This document shows, in pieces, positions 20,421 through 31,081 of a stretch of DNA of 64,000 nucleotides. Positions within the stretch are counted from its first letter, which is position 1. Every line of letters starts with the position of its first letter. Both the position numbers and the translations under genes were made by a program. Where the stretch lies: positions 52,915,136-52,979,135 of the forward strand of contig JASWHV010000004.1 of NCBI GenBank assembly GCA_030760725.1, given 5' to 3'. Under the pieces are notes generated by a model. The model had not been told where the DNA came from. It worked only from the letters and a program-made list of their open reading frames with translations, and did no database searches. The stretch is from Neostapfia colusana. Taxonomy: Eukaryota > Streptophyta > Magnoliopsida > Poales > Poaceae.

Positions 20421-22231
20421 AAAACTCGGAAGTAAATAACGATCAAGCTGCTGATTTTGCACCACAACCAGCACCAACAGTCACTACTGCTGGTTCGGAC
20501 CTTCCTCAATCAACAAGCTCTCCTAATCAAAGGTACGAACATGAAGAAGAAGATGCTTGTGAAGTGTCTACTCCCCTCCGAGTACTCAAAAGTCATCCTC
20601 CACAACAAATCATTGGAAGCTTGCATGAACAAGACACTCGGTCCAGGTTTTGCGATCCAAACTCTCATGCTCATTCTGCTTTTGTTGCTTCTTTTGAACC
20701 CAAGGATATATCACACGCACTCACTAATGAATCTTGGATTAATGCCATGCAAGAAGAGTTAGAAAATTTTGAAAGAAATAATGTTTGGAAACTTGTACCT
20801 CCACCTCAAGGTCACACATTAATTGGAACTAAATGGGTATTTAAAAATAAGCAAAGTGAGGATGGGGTTGTGGTTAGGAATAAAGCTAGGTTGGTTGCTC
20901 AAGGTTTCACTCAAATTGAAGGTCTAGATTTTGATGAAATATTTGCTCCTGTTGCAAGATTAGAAGCTATAAGAATTTTATTAGCATTTGCTGCATCTAA
21001 AGGTTTCAAGTTATATCAAATGGATGTTAAAAGTGCTTTTCTTAATGGCTACATAGAGGAGGAGGTTTATGTTAAGCAGCCACCGGGTTTGGAAAATCGA
21101 AATTTTCCTAATCATGTTTACAAACTGTCCAAAGCCTTGTACGGTCTAAAACAAGCCCCTATAGCATGGTATGATAGGTTAAAAACATTCTTACTTGAAA
21201 AGGGTTTTACCATGGGCAAGGTTGATAAAACTCTTTTTGTACTTAATCATGGCAATGACTCATTATTCGTTCAAGTGTATGTGGATTATATTATCTTTGG
21301 TTGTGCTTCTCATGATCTCGTGTCCAAGTTTTCAGCTATGATGAGTTCAGAATTTGAGATGAGTATGACGGGAGAACTCACATACTTTTTGGGGCTGCAA
21401 ATCAAGCAAACAAAAGAAGGAACTTTTGTGCATCAAACTAAGTATACAAAGGACCTTCTTAAGCGCTTCAACATGGACAAATGCAAGCCTCTTCGGACAC
21501 CAATGGGAACAGCAACAACACTTGAACTTGACGAAGATGGTGACCCGGTCGATAAAAAAGAATACAGAAGTATGATTGGATCACTTTTGTATCTCACGGC
21601 GTCAAGACCGGACATACAATTCAGCGTATGTCTTTGTGCATGTTTTCAAGCTTCTCCACGTGCTTCACATCGCCAAGCCATCAAAAGGATTCTCAGGTAC
21701 CTACATGGAACTCAAGAATTTGGCATTTTTCTTCCTTCTTCCTCAACCGTTTCTTTGAAAGCTTTTTCGGATGCTGATTTTGGGAGTTGTAGGATTGATA
21801 GGAAAAGTACTTCGGGTGCTTGTCATTTTCTTGGTAATTCACTTGTTGCTTGGTCCTCTAGAAAACAAAGTTCAGTTGCACAATCCACGGCCGAATCTGA
21901 ATATGTAGCTGCGGCTAGCGCTTGCTCACAAATTCTTTGGATTGTTCAAACACTTAAGGACTATGGGTTTGATTTAGATAGTGTTCCACTGTTTTGTGAT
22001 AACATTAGTGCAATTTGTATTTCTAAAAACCCCGTGAAACACTCTAGAACTAAGCACATTTACATTAGGTATCACTTTCTTCGTGATAATGTTGAAAAAG
22101 GAAACATTGTGCTTCACCATGTCGATACCGAACAACAATTGGCTGATATTTTTACAAAACCGTTGGATTTCACTCGTTTTTGTTTCATTCGTAGTGAAAT
22201 AGGGGTTATGCATCCTCATGGCTTAAATTGA
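20421..22231 (+). pseudogene. Copia 1 reverse transcriptase and RNase H
   Basis: Open from integrase to the TGA at 22229-22231. RT motifs: WVFKNKQSEDGVVVRNKARL, VAQGFTQIEGLDFDEIFAPV, QMDVKSAFLNGYIEEEVYV, YGLKQAPIAWYDRL. The catalytic box reads QVYVDYIIFGC: the second Asp of YVDD is Tyr, whereas copia 2 has YMDD. RNase H follows with FSDADFGSCRIDRKSTSG, WSSRKQSSVAQSTAESEYVA and the C-terminal LADIFTKPL. Without the second Asp the RT should be inactive. Confidence 0.93.
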
Positions 22232-23206
22232 GGGGGAGTTTTTGAAACTTTGAAAGTCTATGTTTGAATCTGAAACTAAAATAATATGAGCATAGTATTT
22301 CATACATATATGACTTTGTGATTCCTTTTACAGGCTGAAAGTTCTTACTACATTACTCATGTTATACATTTTGTAGTTTTTGCCATGACTAGTAATTGGA
22401 ATAATTACTTACACTAAATATGGTCATGATCGAACTTTCTTGCTGTTTTGAACTTGTTGCGTGCTCACAAGTGCTTTTAATCATAAAAAAATTAATCAAG
22501 TGATCAGCTCACATGTTGAGTTTTCAAATAAAAAATTGAGAAAAGATCAAGAGAATATGCATGCATCGCACTTCTTCTTTTGAGATTGCTTATCATTGCA
22601 CTAAGATATGAACTTGGAAGGAATTGTGTATGACTAAAACCATGTCCTTAAGCTTCTGATTTTCAAATGACATAGGCTTGGCTTGGTTGGTTAGAATAAG
22701 GCTGATGCGGCATATAATCTCTTGCAAATATCATATGATCAACTTTGTGCCTTAAATGATTATGAATAATAAAAATGCAGCAACAAGTGTCATGTTTTCA
22801 GTTTTTGAGATAGTTGAGTAAGGGAGATCATGACTTGCTTAAACTGAAAAATACATTTGATCTCTAGCATGGCTTACACTACTTTATGTATCTCATTGAT
22901 GTGATAGTGTAAGTAACCTGATAGTATGACTTGGATGAGCTTTGTATTGTATGTATATGTTATAACATGCTCATAACATTTAAAAATTTCTCTTTTGAAC
23001 CTTGCTGAATACATTGTCAAAGGGGGAGAAATATGTATAAGGAGAGTTTTTTTTTACACTTTGCATATGTTATACACTTTCTTCCTTCTCTGATTTTAAA
23101 AAATGGAGAGAAATTAATAAAGGGGAAGAAATGAGTTTTCAAAGCTTTTCAAAACTTTTCATAAGCCAATGTTCGGATTTTAATTGGTGTTGCCAATGCA
23201 TTCATC
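22232..23206 (+). other. Noncoding block between copia 1 pol and 3' LTR
   Basis: About 1 kb, AT-rich, no sustained ORF. It is well conserved with copia 2 61815-62797. Several PPT-like purine runs occur (22231 region, 23019-23032, 23119-23132) before the true tract. SIRE-type elements often have an extra ORF here; none is visible. Confidence 0.8.
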
Positions 23207-23217
23207 AAGGGGGAGAT
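23207..23217 (+). promoter_or_regulatory. Copia 1 polypurine tract
   Basis: AAGGGGGAGAT directly precedes the 3' LTR. Confidence 0.92.
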
Positions 23218-24840
23218 TGTGAGACCTATGTGTGCTGAATACATTTGCAATTAGGATAAAAGTTAGCATTAACATTCAAAGTTTTGAATATTGCCAAAAC
23301 ATTCTTCTGTGGCAAGGTCCGACAAGTTCTTTGTTAGGTCCGCCAAGTGTTGGCAAGGTCCGACGCAAGGTCCGGAGAGCTCCTGCAAGGATCGGAGAGC
23401 TTCTGTGAGGTCCGGAGCATGTTTTTAGTGAGCTCCCGTGAAGTTCAACTCGTAGAACTGCAGCGTCTTGTTTTTGCTTTTAACTCGCAATGTTTCAAAC
23501 TTGCTTTATGGGAAGGTTTTCTTAGTATTAATTTGCTAAGTTTTTGGTGTGTTTTGGTGGTTATGGCTGTTTTCATTTGATATGGTTTGCAACATGCTTA
23601 TGTGACGTGCTCATGTAAGGTGTTGTGGTTTTCGATCTAACGTGAGTCAAGTCGAGGACTTGTGCTCGGAAGAATTGGTTGTTTATTCATGTGCAGGTGT
23701 TGCTTGAGTTCAAGACATGGCTGGTGGCGGGATCCTTGGACTAGTCTCAGGGAGGAGATGAGGTTCCAACAACTAAGTTCGGGAGGAGCTGTGGTTGAGT
23801 TGATCGGGAGGTCGCACAGCATGTTTGGATCAAGGGGAGTGCATATGAAGGTTGCGTGTACGTCATTGGAAGGTGTTTGCACGTGTGCAAGGAGTGCATG
23901 GACGTAGCAATATTGTTCCAAGGCGTGATGAAGAGAAGTGGACGTAAAGAATTGGTCGGAAAGGTCCAACCGGCTGGCTTGCGTACTCAGGCTGAGGCTG
24001 AGTCGGATATGGCTCAAATATGGAAGATTTGAGTTGATTATGATAGGATTTCGTGCTAGGCACGAAGTTGAGTTGTTTTAGGAATGTTTAGGACGTTCCT
24101 AAGGTGTTTGGAAGTCTCACGATTGCTTCTATCTGCGAATAGGAGAGTCCTGAGCAGTTATGGTAAGTTAGGATACGAGTCCAATTAGGAGTAGGAATCC
24201 TAGATTGGATTGTTTAGCCTGAGGGCTGGCTATAAAAGCAATAGAGGCCAGAGCTCTCGTGGGTAGAGAACTTTGGGCTGTTCCTCTTGTGTTTCTATTG
24301 AATAAAGTTCATAGTTTCGAGGAGATTTTATGCCTTGTTCGTCCGACTTGTTTTTCGTCAAGTCTTTCTCGCCGAGTTTCTGGACAGACCGACGTTGCTT
24401 CGGTGTTTCGTTCATAACTCGAGTTTTTCAGATCCAATTGACGTGATTCTTTTTGGGTTGTCTTCACAACTCAATTATCTATCATCTGTGAAATTTTCAC
24501 GAGCTTCGGATCTGTAGTTTTTGAGATACACGAGTTTTTTTGCAGCGTTGCAGATCTGTTTTATATCGGGTAGAACAGATTGATCTTCGTTTAATGTTTT
24601 GATCGTATCTCAAGTTTTACTTCGTGTTTTCAAGTGATTCTTGTTGCATTAGATCCGTGACTTGATTCTCTACCTCTCTACTTGATTGTTCACGGTTGAA
24701 CACGTTTTAAAACACTTGCACACTCGGTTTCTTTAACCGATCGATTTTTTGCTGAGGGGTTTTTGTTGTTTCCGCTGCGAAAAGTTTTAATATACCATTC
24801 ACCCCCTCTGGTAGCTTTTCACGTGCTCTTCAATCCTACA
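23218..24840 (+). repeat. Copia 1 3' LTR
   Basis: 1623 bp, ending CCTACA before the ggaag duplication. TATA box at 24231-24238 and AATAAA near 24300. Collinear with the 5' LTR. Confidence 0.97.
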
Positions 24841-24845
24841 GGAAG

Positions 24846-25913
24846 TATCCCGACCGAAGATCAATCTTGGAGAAAATTTGAGCATCTTTCATTTGGTCGA
24901 ACAGGTCCTCTATACGGGGCAACGGGTATTTATTCTTGATCGTCACCTCATTGAGAGACCTATAATCCACACACATCCTTTGTGTCCCATCCTTCTTGTC
25001 TACGAAGAGCACGGGGGCTCCCCATGGTCACGAGCTTGGGCGTATAAAACCCATTTTCTAGCTGCTCTTGAATTTGCTTCTTAAGTTCCACTAGTTCATT
25101 AGCGGGCATCCTATACGGCCTTTTCACTATAGGTGCAGTTTTGGGTACTAGATCAATGGCAAATTCAATGTCCCGGTCAGGTGGCATACCTGGAAGTTTT
25201 TCCAGGAACACATCTGAAAATTCTTGAACCACCAGAATGCTTTCCAATGTTGCTTCTTCGACGTGGTTCAACGCTGCCTTCTCGGTCGCCAGTTGGGCTG
25301 ACTCGAACTCAATACGAGTACCGTGCTCATTTGTCAACTGCATGCTCCTCTCAGCACATTGAATCACTCTGTTGTGCTTGCTTGACCAATCCATTCCAAG
25401 TATTATATCAATCCCTTGGAAATCCAAGACAATAAGGTTGGCAAGAAAGTCTACCCCCCTTATTTTAAGGCTTACTTTCGGACATACTATATTAGTCCTC
25501 CTCTCCACTAGGAGAATTAACCACATAGTTTGTTTCATGTGTGATATGGGCAGATTATACTTGGCAACATACTTGGATGATATGAATGAATGCGATGCTC
25601 CGGAATCAAATAAAATAGTGGCTGGGTTGGAGTTGGCAAGGAACATACCAATCATGACGTCCTCAGCTTGTTGTGCTTCCTCAGCGGAGACATGATTCAT
25701 GTTGCCACGAGCATAGTTCTGCTGCCCACGGTTACCTTGCGTAGCTCCTCCATTCGACCGTGGGTTCTGTTTTGGTGCGTAGCTCGGCTGTCCAAGGCCT
25801 TTCTTCGGGCACTGACTTGCAAAGTGTCCCGCCTCTCCGCATGAAAAACATGCTTTGCTGCCCATAACAGCAGGAATGTTGGGGCGAGGCTGGTTTTGAG
25901 CATAGGCGCCCAT
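24846..25913 (-). pseudogene. Gypsy B zinc knuckle, protease and RT N-terminus
   Basis: CCHC knuckle CFSCGEAGHFASQCP, protease ILFDSGASHSFISSKYV and LGMDWSSKHN, then the RT start PYRMPANELVELKKQIQEQL. A frameshift at about 25030 precedes the RT palm, and the frame also differs from the upstream gag. The RT sequence stops at the copia 1 duplication (24841-24845) and resumes at 14427. Confidence 0.9.
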
Positions 25914-25951
25914 GTGGGACGGGGCGCAGGAGGCAAAGGCATACGAGGTGC

Positions 25952-26902
25952 TTACATAACAGGATGTTGCTGCGGTGGCTGATTAGGGCGAGGTGGATTT
26001 GCTGGGCGGAAAGTAGAAGTGGACGTGCCATAATGTGGTGCAGCTGGTGGCATGAAACGGGGACGTACATTGCTCCCTTGTGGCTGTCCTTGATATGGCA
26101 TCTTGCTCTTGCCCTCTTGCTCGATCTCACGGATGTTGCTCTCAACCACTATAGCTTTGTCAACGAGCTTCTGGAAGTTTGCATAATCATTGTTGAGCAG
26201 CTGAATTTGGATCTCATTGTTTAGCCCTCTCATGAACAAGTATTACTTTCTTTGATCTGAGTTGACATCTTCTGGAGCATACCTTGACAGCTGCGTGAAC
26301 TTGTTGAGGTACTCATTCACGCTCTTCCTTCCTTGGCGGAGACCCTCAAACTCTTGCCTTTTTAGCATCACGACTCCAGCAGGGACGTATTGAGAGCGGA
26401 AACTCTCCTTGAATTCAGCCCAAGTGATAGTCTTCTGGTCGACATGAGCATTGCAAAGAGCGTCCCACCAGTCAGCGGCTGCTCCATTAAGTTGGTGCGA
26501 TGCGAAGAGAACTTTCTCCCGATCATTGCACTGAACAATAGCAAGCTTCTTTTCCATGGACTTCAACCAATCATCAGCTTCCATGGGGTCATTAGCTTGT
26601 GCAAAAGTAGGCGGTCGAGTCCTCATGAACTCTCCCAATCTGTTGTGAGCCGGCGGTGGTGGCAGTGGCGGCGGTGGGGGTGCAGGAACGGGGTTAGGAT
26701 TGTTGTTGTTGTTGGCCTGCAGCTGACCCAATGTTCGTATTATAGTTTGCATGAGCTGGTTCTGCATAGACATCAACTGTTCAAGGTTGCTTGCATCAGC
26801 CCCAGGGTTAGCATTTTCAGGAACTTCAACGTTGCCATCCTCTTGTGGTTCACTGTTACCACGAGCGTTCCTCCTTTGACGGTTGGCGTTTTCCCTCACC
26901 AT
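25952..26902 (-). pseudogene. Gypsy B gag
   Basis: Starts at ATG 26902 (MVRENANRQRRNARGN), which aligns with gypsy A gag at 3249. Gag motifs: RLGEFMRTRPPTFAQAND, ADDWLKSMEKKLAIVQC, AADWWDALCNAHVDQ, FRSQYVPAGVVMLKRQEF. An in-frame stop at about 26240-26244 lies just before YLFMRGLNNEIQIQ. A Pro/Gln-rich tail runs to 25952. Confidence 0.9.
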
Positions 26903-27129
26903 CTGTGAGAGAGAGTAGAGTAGAATAGAAAATATAAGTTTAGATCGATCCCTCCAACTATATGCATCAAGGTGTATGAACCCTCCAACTATATGCATCA
27001 AGGTGTATGAACTAAGTGTCTTCTTTTATTAATTTCAGCTTATATGAGGACGTGAACACGTGCCGAAGCATATGACATCTCTCCACTATGTGTGGATGTG
27101 AACATTCGCTGAAGCGTCCCACAACTCAC
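26903..27129 (-). other. Candidate intron just upstream of gypsy B gag
   Basis: Minus-strand GTGAGT (27129-27124, followed by TGTGGG as in gypsy A and C) and a long pyrimidine tract ending CTCTCACAG immediately before the gag ATG. The interval lies between ORF0 and gag. Includes a 26-bp direct repeat (ccctccaactatatgcatcaaggtgtatgaa region, 26951-27009). Confidence 0.4.
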
Positions 27130-27238
27130 ATCAGCACATAAACACAAGCAATCATCACAAAAGTTTAACACACCACTCTTATTCAGCTACTACGATCTAA
27201 ATTTTTCTATTACTGCTTATTCAATGGGAATCCCAAAC

Positions 27239-27605
27239 TTAATCATGAGAGCCGGTGCTGTTCTCGCCGTGTGATGGGGGTGGTTCATACATGGGCGCAC
27301 GCCATGGTGGGTCAGCAGTCCATGTAGGGTTAGATGACGCTGGTGCCCCATTTGCTCCCGCGTTGGCACGAGTCTCCTCTTATTTCTCCAGCAAATACAG
27401 CTTCGTGCGGAGGTAACGGATCTCTTCTTGTGCACTTGCGTAGCGGTTTCCTAACTCCACGAGCAACCTATGAGACTTGTCAGCAGCTTGGGGGTTGGAA
27501 AAATCTGTTACATGGGGTCCAATGATCTCCCTTGTGCCACTCTTCCGATACTGGTGCAGCTCAAAAGTGGTGCCCTCAATCTGCTCACGGAAGGCGTAGC
27601 ACAGT
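27239..27605 (-). pseudogene. Gypsy B ORF0, 3' part
   Basis: Second part of a leader ORF split by gypsy C. The reading frame continues in phase across the C insertion when one acagt copy is removed. It encodes a mixed, partly helical region, then an internal TAA near 27380 and an Ala/Pro/Asn-rich tail ending at TAA 27239-27241. See 40236-40735 for the first part. Homologous in position and in one motif to ORF0 of gypsy C. Confidence 0.6.
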
Positions 27606-27810
27606 TGTCACACCCGGTTTTTCCGAAGAAACAACCAAGTGAATATCACATGTATGCCAGGATCATTTTCTCATACATGTGATGACAAATAGTGAAGCAT
27701 CATTTATTACAAGCCAGGTGTCGAATATAAATAAGTCTTACATCGCAAATGTCTCAATAGACACTAATGCTTCATCACAAGTAAATAAACTAGCAGCGGA
27801 ATATTATTCT

Positions 27811-29068
27811 TTAGGGCTCCATCGCAGGTGTTGCCCGGGGGTCTTCATGAACCTAAAAACCTTCCTCGGGTCCAAAATCTTGGTCATTATACACCACCTC
27901 ATTATCTTGACCTGAGCAGCAATATAAACCAACAAATATGCAAGGTTGAGTACCAATGGTACTCAGCAAGTGTGGGAAAATTATATCATGCATGGCTAGA
28001 ACAAGGAGAGGTTGAACTCATGGTTAAAGCACTACGCAATTAATACCTATCACCTTAGCTTATTAAGCACCTACATTACTACACAGGTGAAATGGTCCCA
28101 ATCTCCCATCCCATCATTATAATCCAATAACCATAACATCATTACCAATGTTAAGCTCCCCGCTTAACTTCCAAAACCATCAATCCTCTAATCATGAATA
28201 AGTCCAGGCCGCTCTTAACCGTGAGCACGGCTGTCAAGACAGTTTTGACTCTGCAGAGTTTGTACCACTGTACCCACAAGTAGTGATTTCATCCCCCGTT
28301 GCCGGGTGGACTAAAAGAACCTCCATTATGCCAGTGGCTACGATCCACATTCACACTTCCCAGGTGTGCGGCCAGGAGATCACTACGAAGCCTTTACAAA
28401 GGGATTCCCGACGAGCGTGGGCCCACTGAGGTTTCACCCCTAACAGCATACAAGAGGCTCCAACCCCGCTGCAGTGGCCCCCTCTTGAGCCTTGCGGTTC
28501 ATATGGTAGTCCAGCTGACACCTACTCCCCGCACCATCCAACACACCCATACTACGCCGGGGATACACCTAATTAATTGGCCAAGATGCCCCATCTCAGC
28601 ATGTGGTTGGCACTGTAAAGCCGGGTTACATGCTCCATGAACCGGTCCTTAGGATCCAGGCAAGTACTAAACACAAACCCAAGTCTCGTGCACCCAGCAC
28701 ACAACCAAAACATCCAACTTGCCTTGATCCCTACCTCTACATAACTCACAATGTATCATTCAAGAGTATGGTAAAATAAACTGATGATCTCATATCCCAA
28801 ATATCCCATTCTAAGCATGGCTAAGCATAAGCATGTGTATAAATGACATGACAAAATAAATCCCAACCCAAGCTTCAAGAAAACAAGGTAATGCAATTCT
28901 AGGGAAACTTCCTAGCATGGGTTTCATATTTAACTTGACAATGCAAATAATTCTATCTACACATCCTAGCATAGGATCAAAGTGGTCAAGGACACTTGCC
29001 TCCTTCTTGCTGCTCTTGAAATTGGTAGTCCTGATCTTGGAAAGGGTTAACTTGCTCTTGAACAGGTT
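27811..29068 (-). CDS. LTR-embedded two-exon coding module, gypsy C 3' LTR
   Basis: Exon 29068-29000 (69 nt, phase 1 at both ends) follows GAAGTAG and ends GGAG before GCAAGT; it encodes PVQEQVNPFQDQDYQFQEQQ and more. The terminal exon from 27911 follows GCTCAG and encodes QDNEVVYNDQDFGPEEGF; here a TAG follows, while the 5' LTR reads through to MEP and stop. A likely first exon ends at 30345 (CCCGAG/GTGAGA), and its open frame joins in phase, but no ATG was found in it. Function unknown. Confidence 0.5.
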
Positions 29069-30612
29069 CTACTTCATACCATCACACATAGCAAAAGAAA
29101 AACAACAATCATAAGACATAGTTCACACTTCTACTTCATACAAACCACACATTCATATTTATGAAATTCTTTACCATTATATGTGTTGTGGTTACTTTAT
29201 GTGTGTTAAGTTGTGGCTTGCATGCACTTTTAACCATGTATATATGATTCCTACTTTTGTGTCCACATTTATACTTACATACTATTTATATGGGTTTCCA
29301 ATAAATTTCTTATATTCAACTACTTCACCTTTTTACTACAAAGTGTGTATGAAAAGTATTATTCTTTCCCATATGTGCTTTCATAACTTCTATCAACCCT
29401 AAACTGAATTCTTTGTATTTTAGAAACTCCATTTATCATATATTAGTTGCTATATTTTCAAATTTATATTCCTATGCATAATTGTGTATTTTATTATGAA
29501 ACTAGTAATACACATCATCTAAACAGTATAGGTTTTGGTCCTAAATAATTTAATAACATATTTTGACCTTTGCCTCTGATGTAAACTATTTTATAATTAT
29601 TTTACCTATTTTCTATAACTATTCTTTACTCAAAAATGTGTCCCTATACTAATAAATGTGAATAATAGATGAAACAGATTTATTTCAGCCCAAAAATATA
29701 CTTTTATCTCTCTCCAAAATTTTCTATGTACTGAGAAAGTTTTTAATTAATTTTGACAATTATGTTTGTCCCCCTTTTTAATGTTTAAACACTAGTTACA
29801 TATTCAATTTTCTAAATTAAATACTAAACAGGGTTAAAAAGTAAACTCACCCCATTACAGGGTCTATAATATTATTTTCATAATTTCCAGGGGTCTAGCT
29901 ACACTTATCAGAGGTGTTTTTCCTAATTTCTATTAAGTCCAGGGGCTAAAACTGAATTTTAAATGAATTTACATGATTTTCTGGAGTTCCAGGGGCTAGA
30001 TCTGAAGTTTCCGGGGCTAGCTCTCAATTTCAGAGAACCCCAGGGGGTAGCACGTAAGAATTCCTGTCTTTATAACGCGGGGCTGACGTGGACCGTCCGA
30101 TTTTAAACCGACGGCTGAGATTATAACATCGAACCGGTACGCGGGGTTTTAAAGTCTACCGTGCGATTTAAAATAAACGGCGCACAAGCGGCCACGTCGC
30201 TCTGATCGAGCGCGGGCGGCGCTGCCGGCGGCGCACGGCGGCGGGAAGCGGCGATCTCGCCGGAAAGTTTCGGATTCTCGAGAATTCTGCCTAGAACTGT
30301 GATCTTATGGCATAGATCGGTAGAGGGGAGGTCAGGGATCTCACCTCGGGGGTTTTCTCGAGCTCGGGGGTCCTGGAAAGTGATCGGCGGCGAGGTCCGA
30401 GGCAAAACCACGGCGAAGCTCGTCAGCGCTGGATTTACACCGTAACTCTCCGAGTTTTCTGCACCTGCAAAGTTCCCCGGAGGCGGTGGATCAAGACCAG
30501 CGAGTTAGATCAGAGTTTCCGAGCTTAGATCGGCCAGAATTCACCGGCAAAGTCTCGGTGCTCACCGGAGTAAAAATCGGCGATCGCGTGGGAAAAACCG
30601 ATCGGGGCTGGG

Positions 30613-30622
30613 CTTTTTATAG
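30613..30622 (-). promoter_or_regulatory. TATA box of gypsy C 3' LTR
   Basis: Minus strand CTATAAAAAG. The counterpart in the 5' LTR is at 39806-39815. Confidence 0.75.
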
Positions 30623-31036
30623 CCAGGGGAGGGCGGTGGGTCTGTTGTGATCGAGTTGGATTCTTCTGGGACCAGAATTCGGCTGCGGAACGCGGAAATC
30701 CGGTCGGTTGCGATCGCGCGCGCGCGGGAGAAAAGTCCGGGGTCGCGGGGGCTCAGGGTTAGGGATGACAGGCGGGTCCCACCCGTCTGTGAGAGGCAGC
30801 GCGGCGCGCGCGGGGGCGGGCTGGCGCGGGGAAGCTGGGCCGGCTGGCGGGTTTCGGCCCACTGGCCGGTTTTTTTCCCGTTTCTCTTTTTCTTTTTCCA
30901 TTTCTTTTCTGTTTTGAGTATAATTTGAATTCCAGTATGAATTTGAATTTTTGCAAAACATGCAACACGTCCAAAAATTTTTAAATTCCCCTCTGAACAT
31001 GGTTTGGAGTTTTGAATCAAAATTTGGGGTGTTACA

Positions 31037-31053
31037 GCTCTACCCCCCTTAAA
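31037..31053 (-). promoter_or_regulatory. Gypsy C polypurine tract
   Basis: Minus strand TTTAAGGGGGGTAGAGC abuts the 3' LTR boundary. Confidence 0.88.
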
Positions 31054-31081
31054 AGAAATCTCGTCCTCGAGATTGGTGTTT

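Larger units (their letters stand above)
14433..24840 (+). mobile_element. Copia 1: complete Ty1/copia element (SIRE/Maximus-like), inserted in gypsy B RT
   Basis: LTRs 14433-16056 and 23218-24840 both run TGTGAGACC...CCTACA. The target duplication ggaag is at 14428-14432 and 24841-24845, exactly splitting the gypsy B RT gene. It has a tRNA-Met primer site, gag with two CCHC knuckles, protease, integrase, RT, RNase H, a noncoding block of about 1 kb and a polypurine tract. Domain order PR-INT-RT-RH defines copia; the SIRE/Maximus assignment is from RT resemblance. Inactivated by frameshifts, stops, a 665-bp insertion and a lost RT Asp. Confidence 0.96.
27606..31036 (-). repeat. Gypsy C 3' LTR (3.43 kb)
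   Basis: Plus strand tgtcacaccc...gggtgttaca. On the minus strand: a short GC-rich U3 (31036 to about 30620), a TATA box at 30613-30622, then R-U5 of about 3 kb with an AT-rich middle (28900-29850). Contains the two-exon module at 29068-27811. Confidence 0.97.

Noticed and set aside
30562..31000. GC-rich ORFs on both strands in the gypsy C U3 (also 39755-40214).
   Set aside because: Arg/Pro/Ala-rich frames from CpG-rich DNA, identical in both LTRs, upstream of the element's own TATA box.
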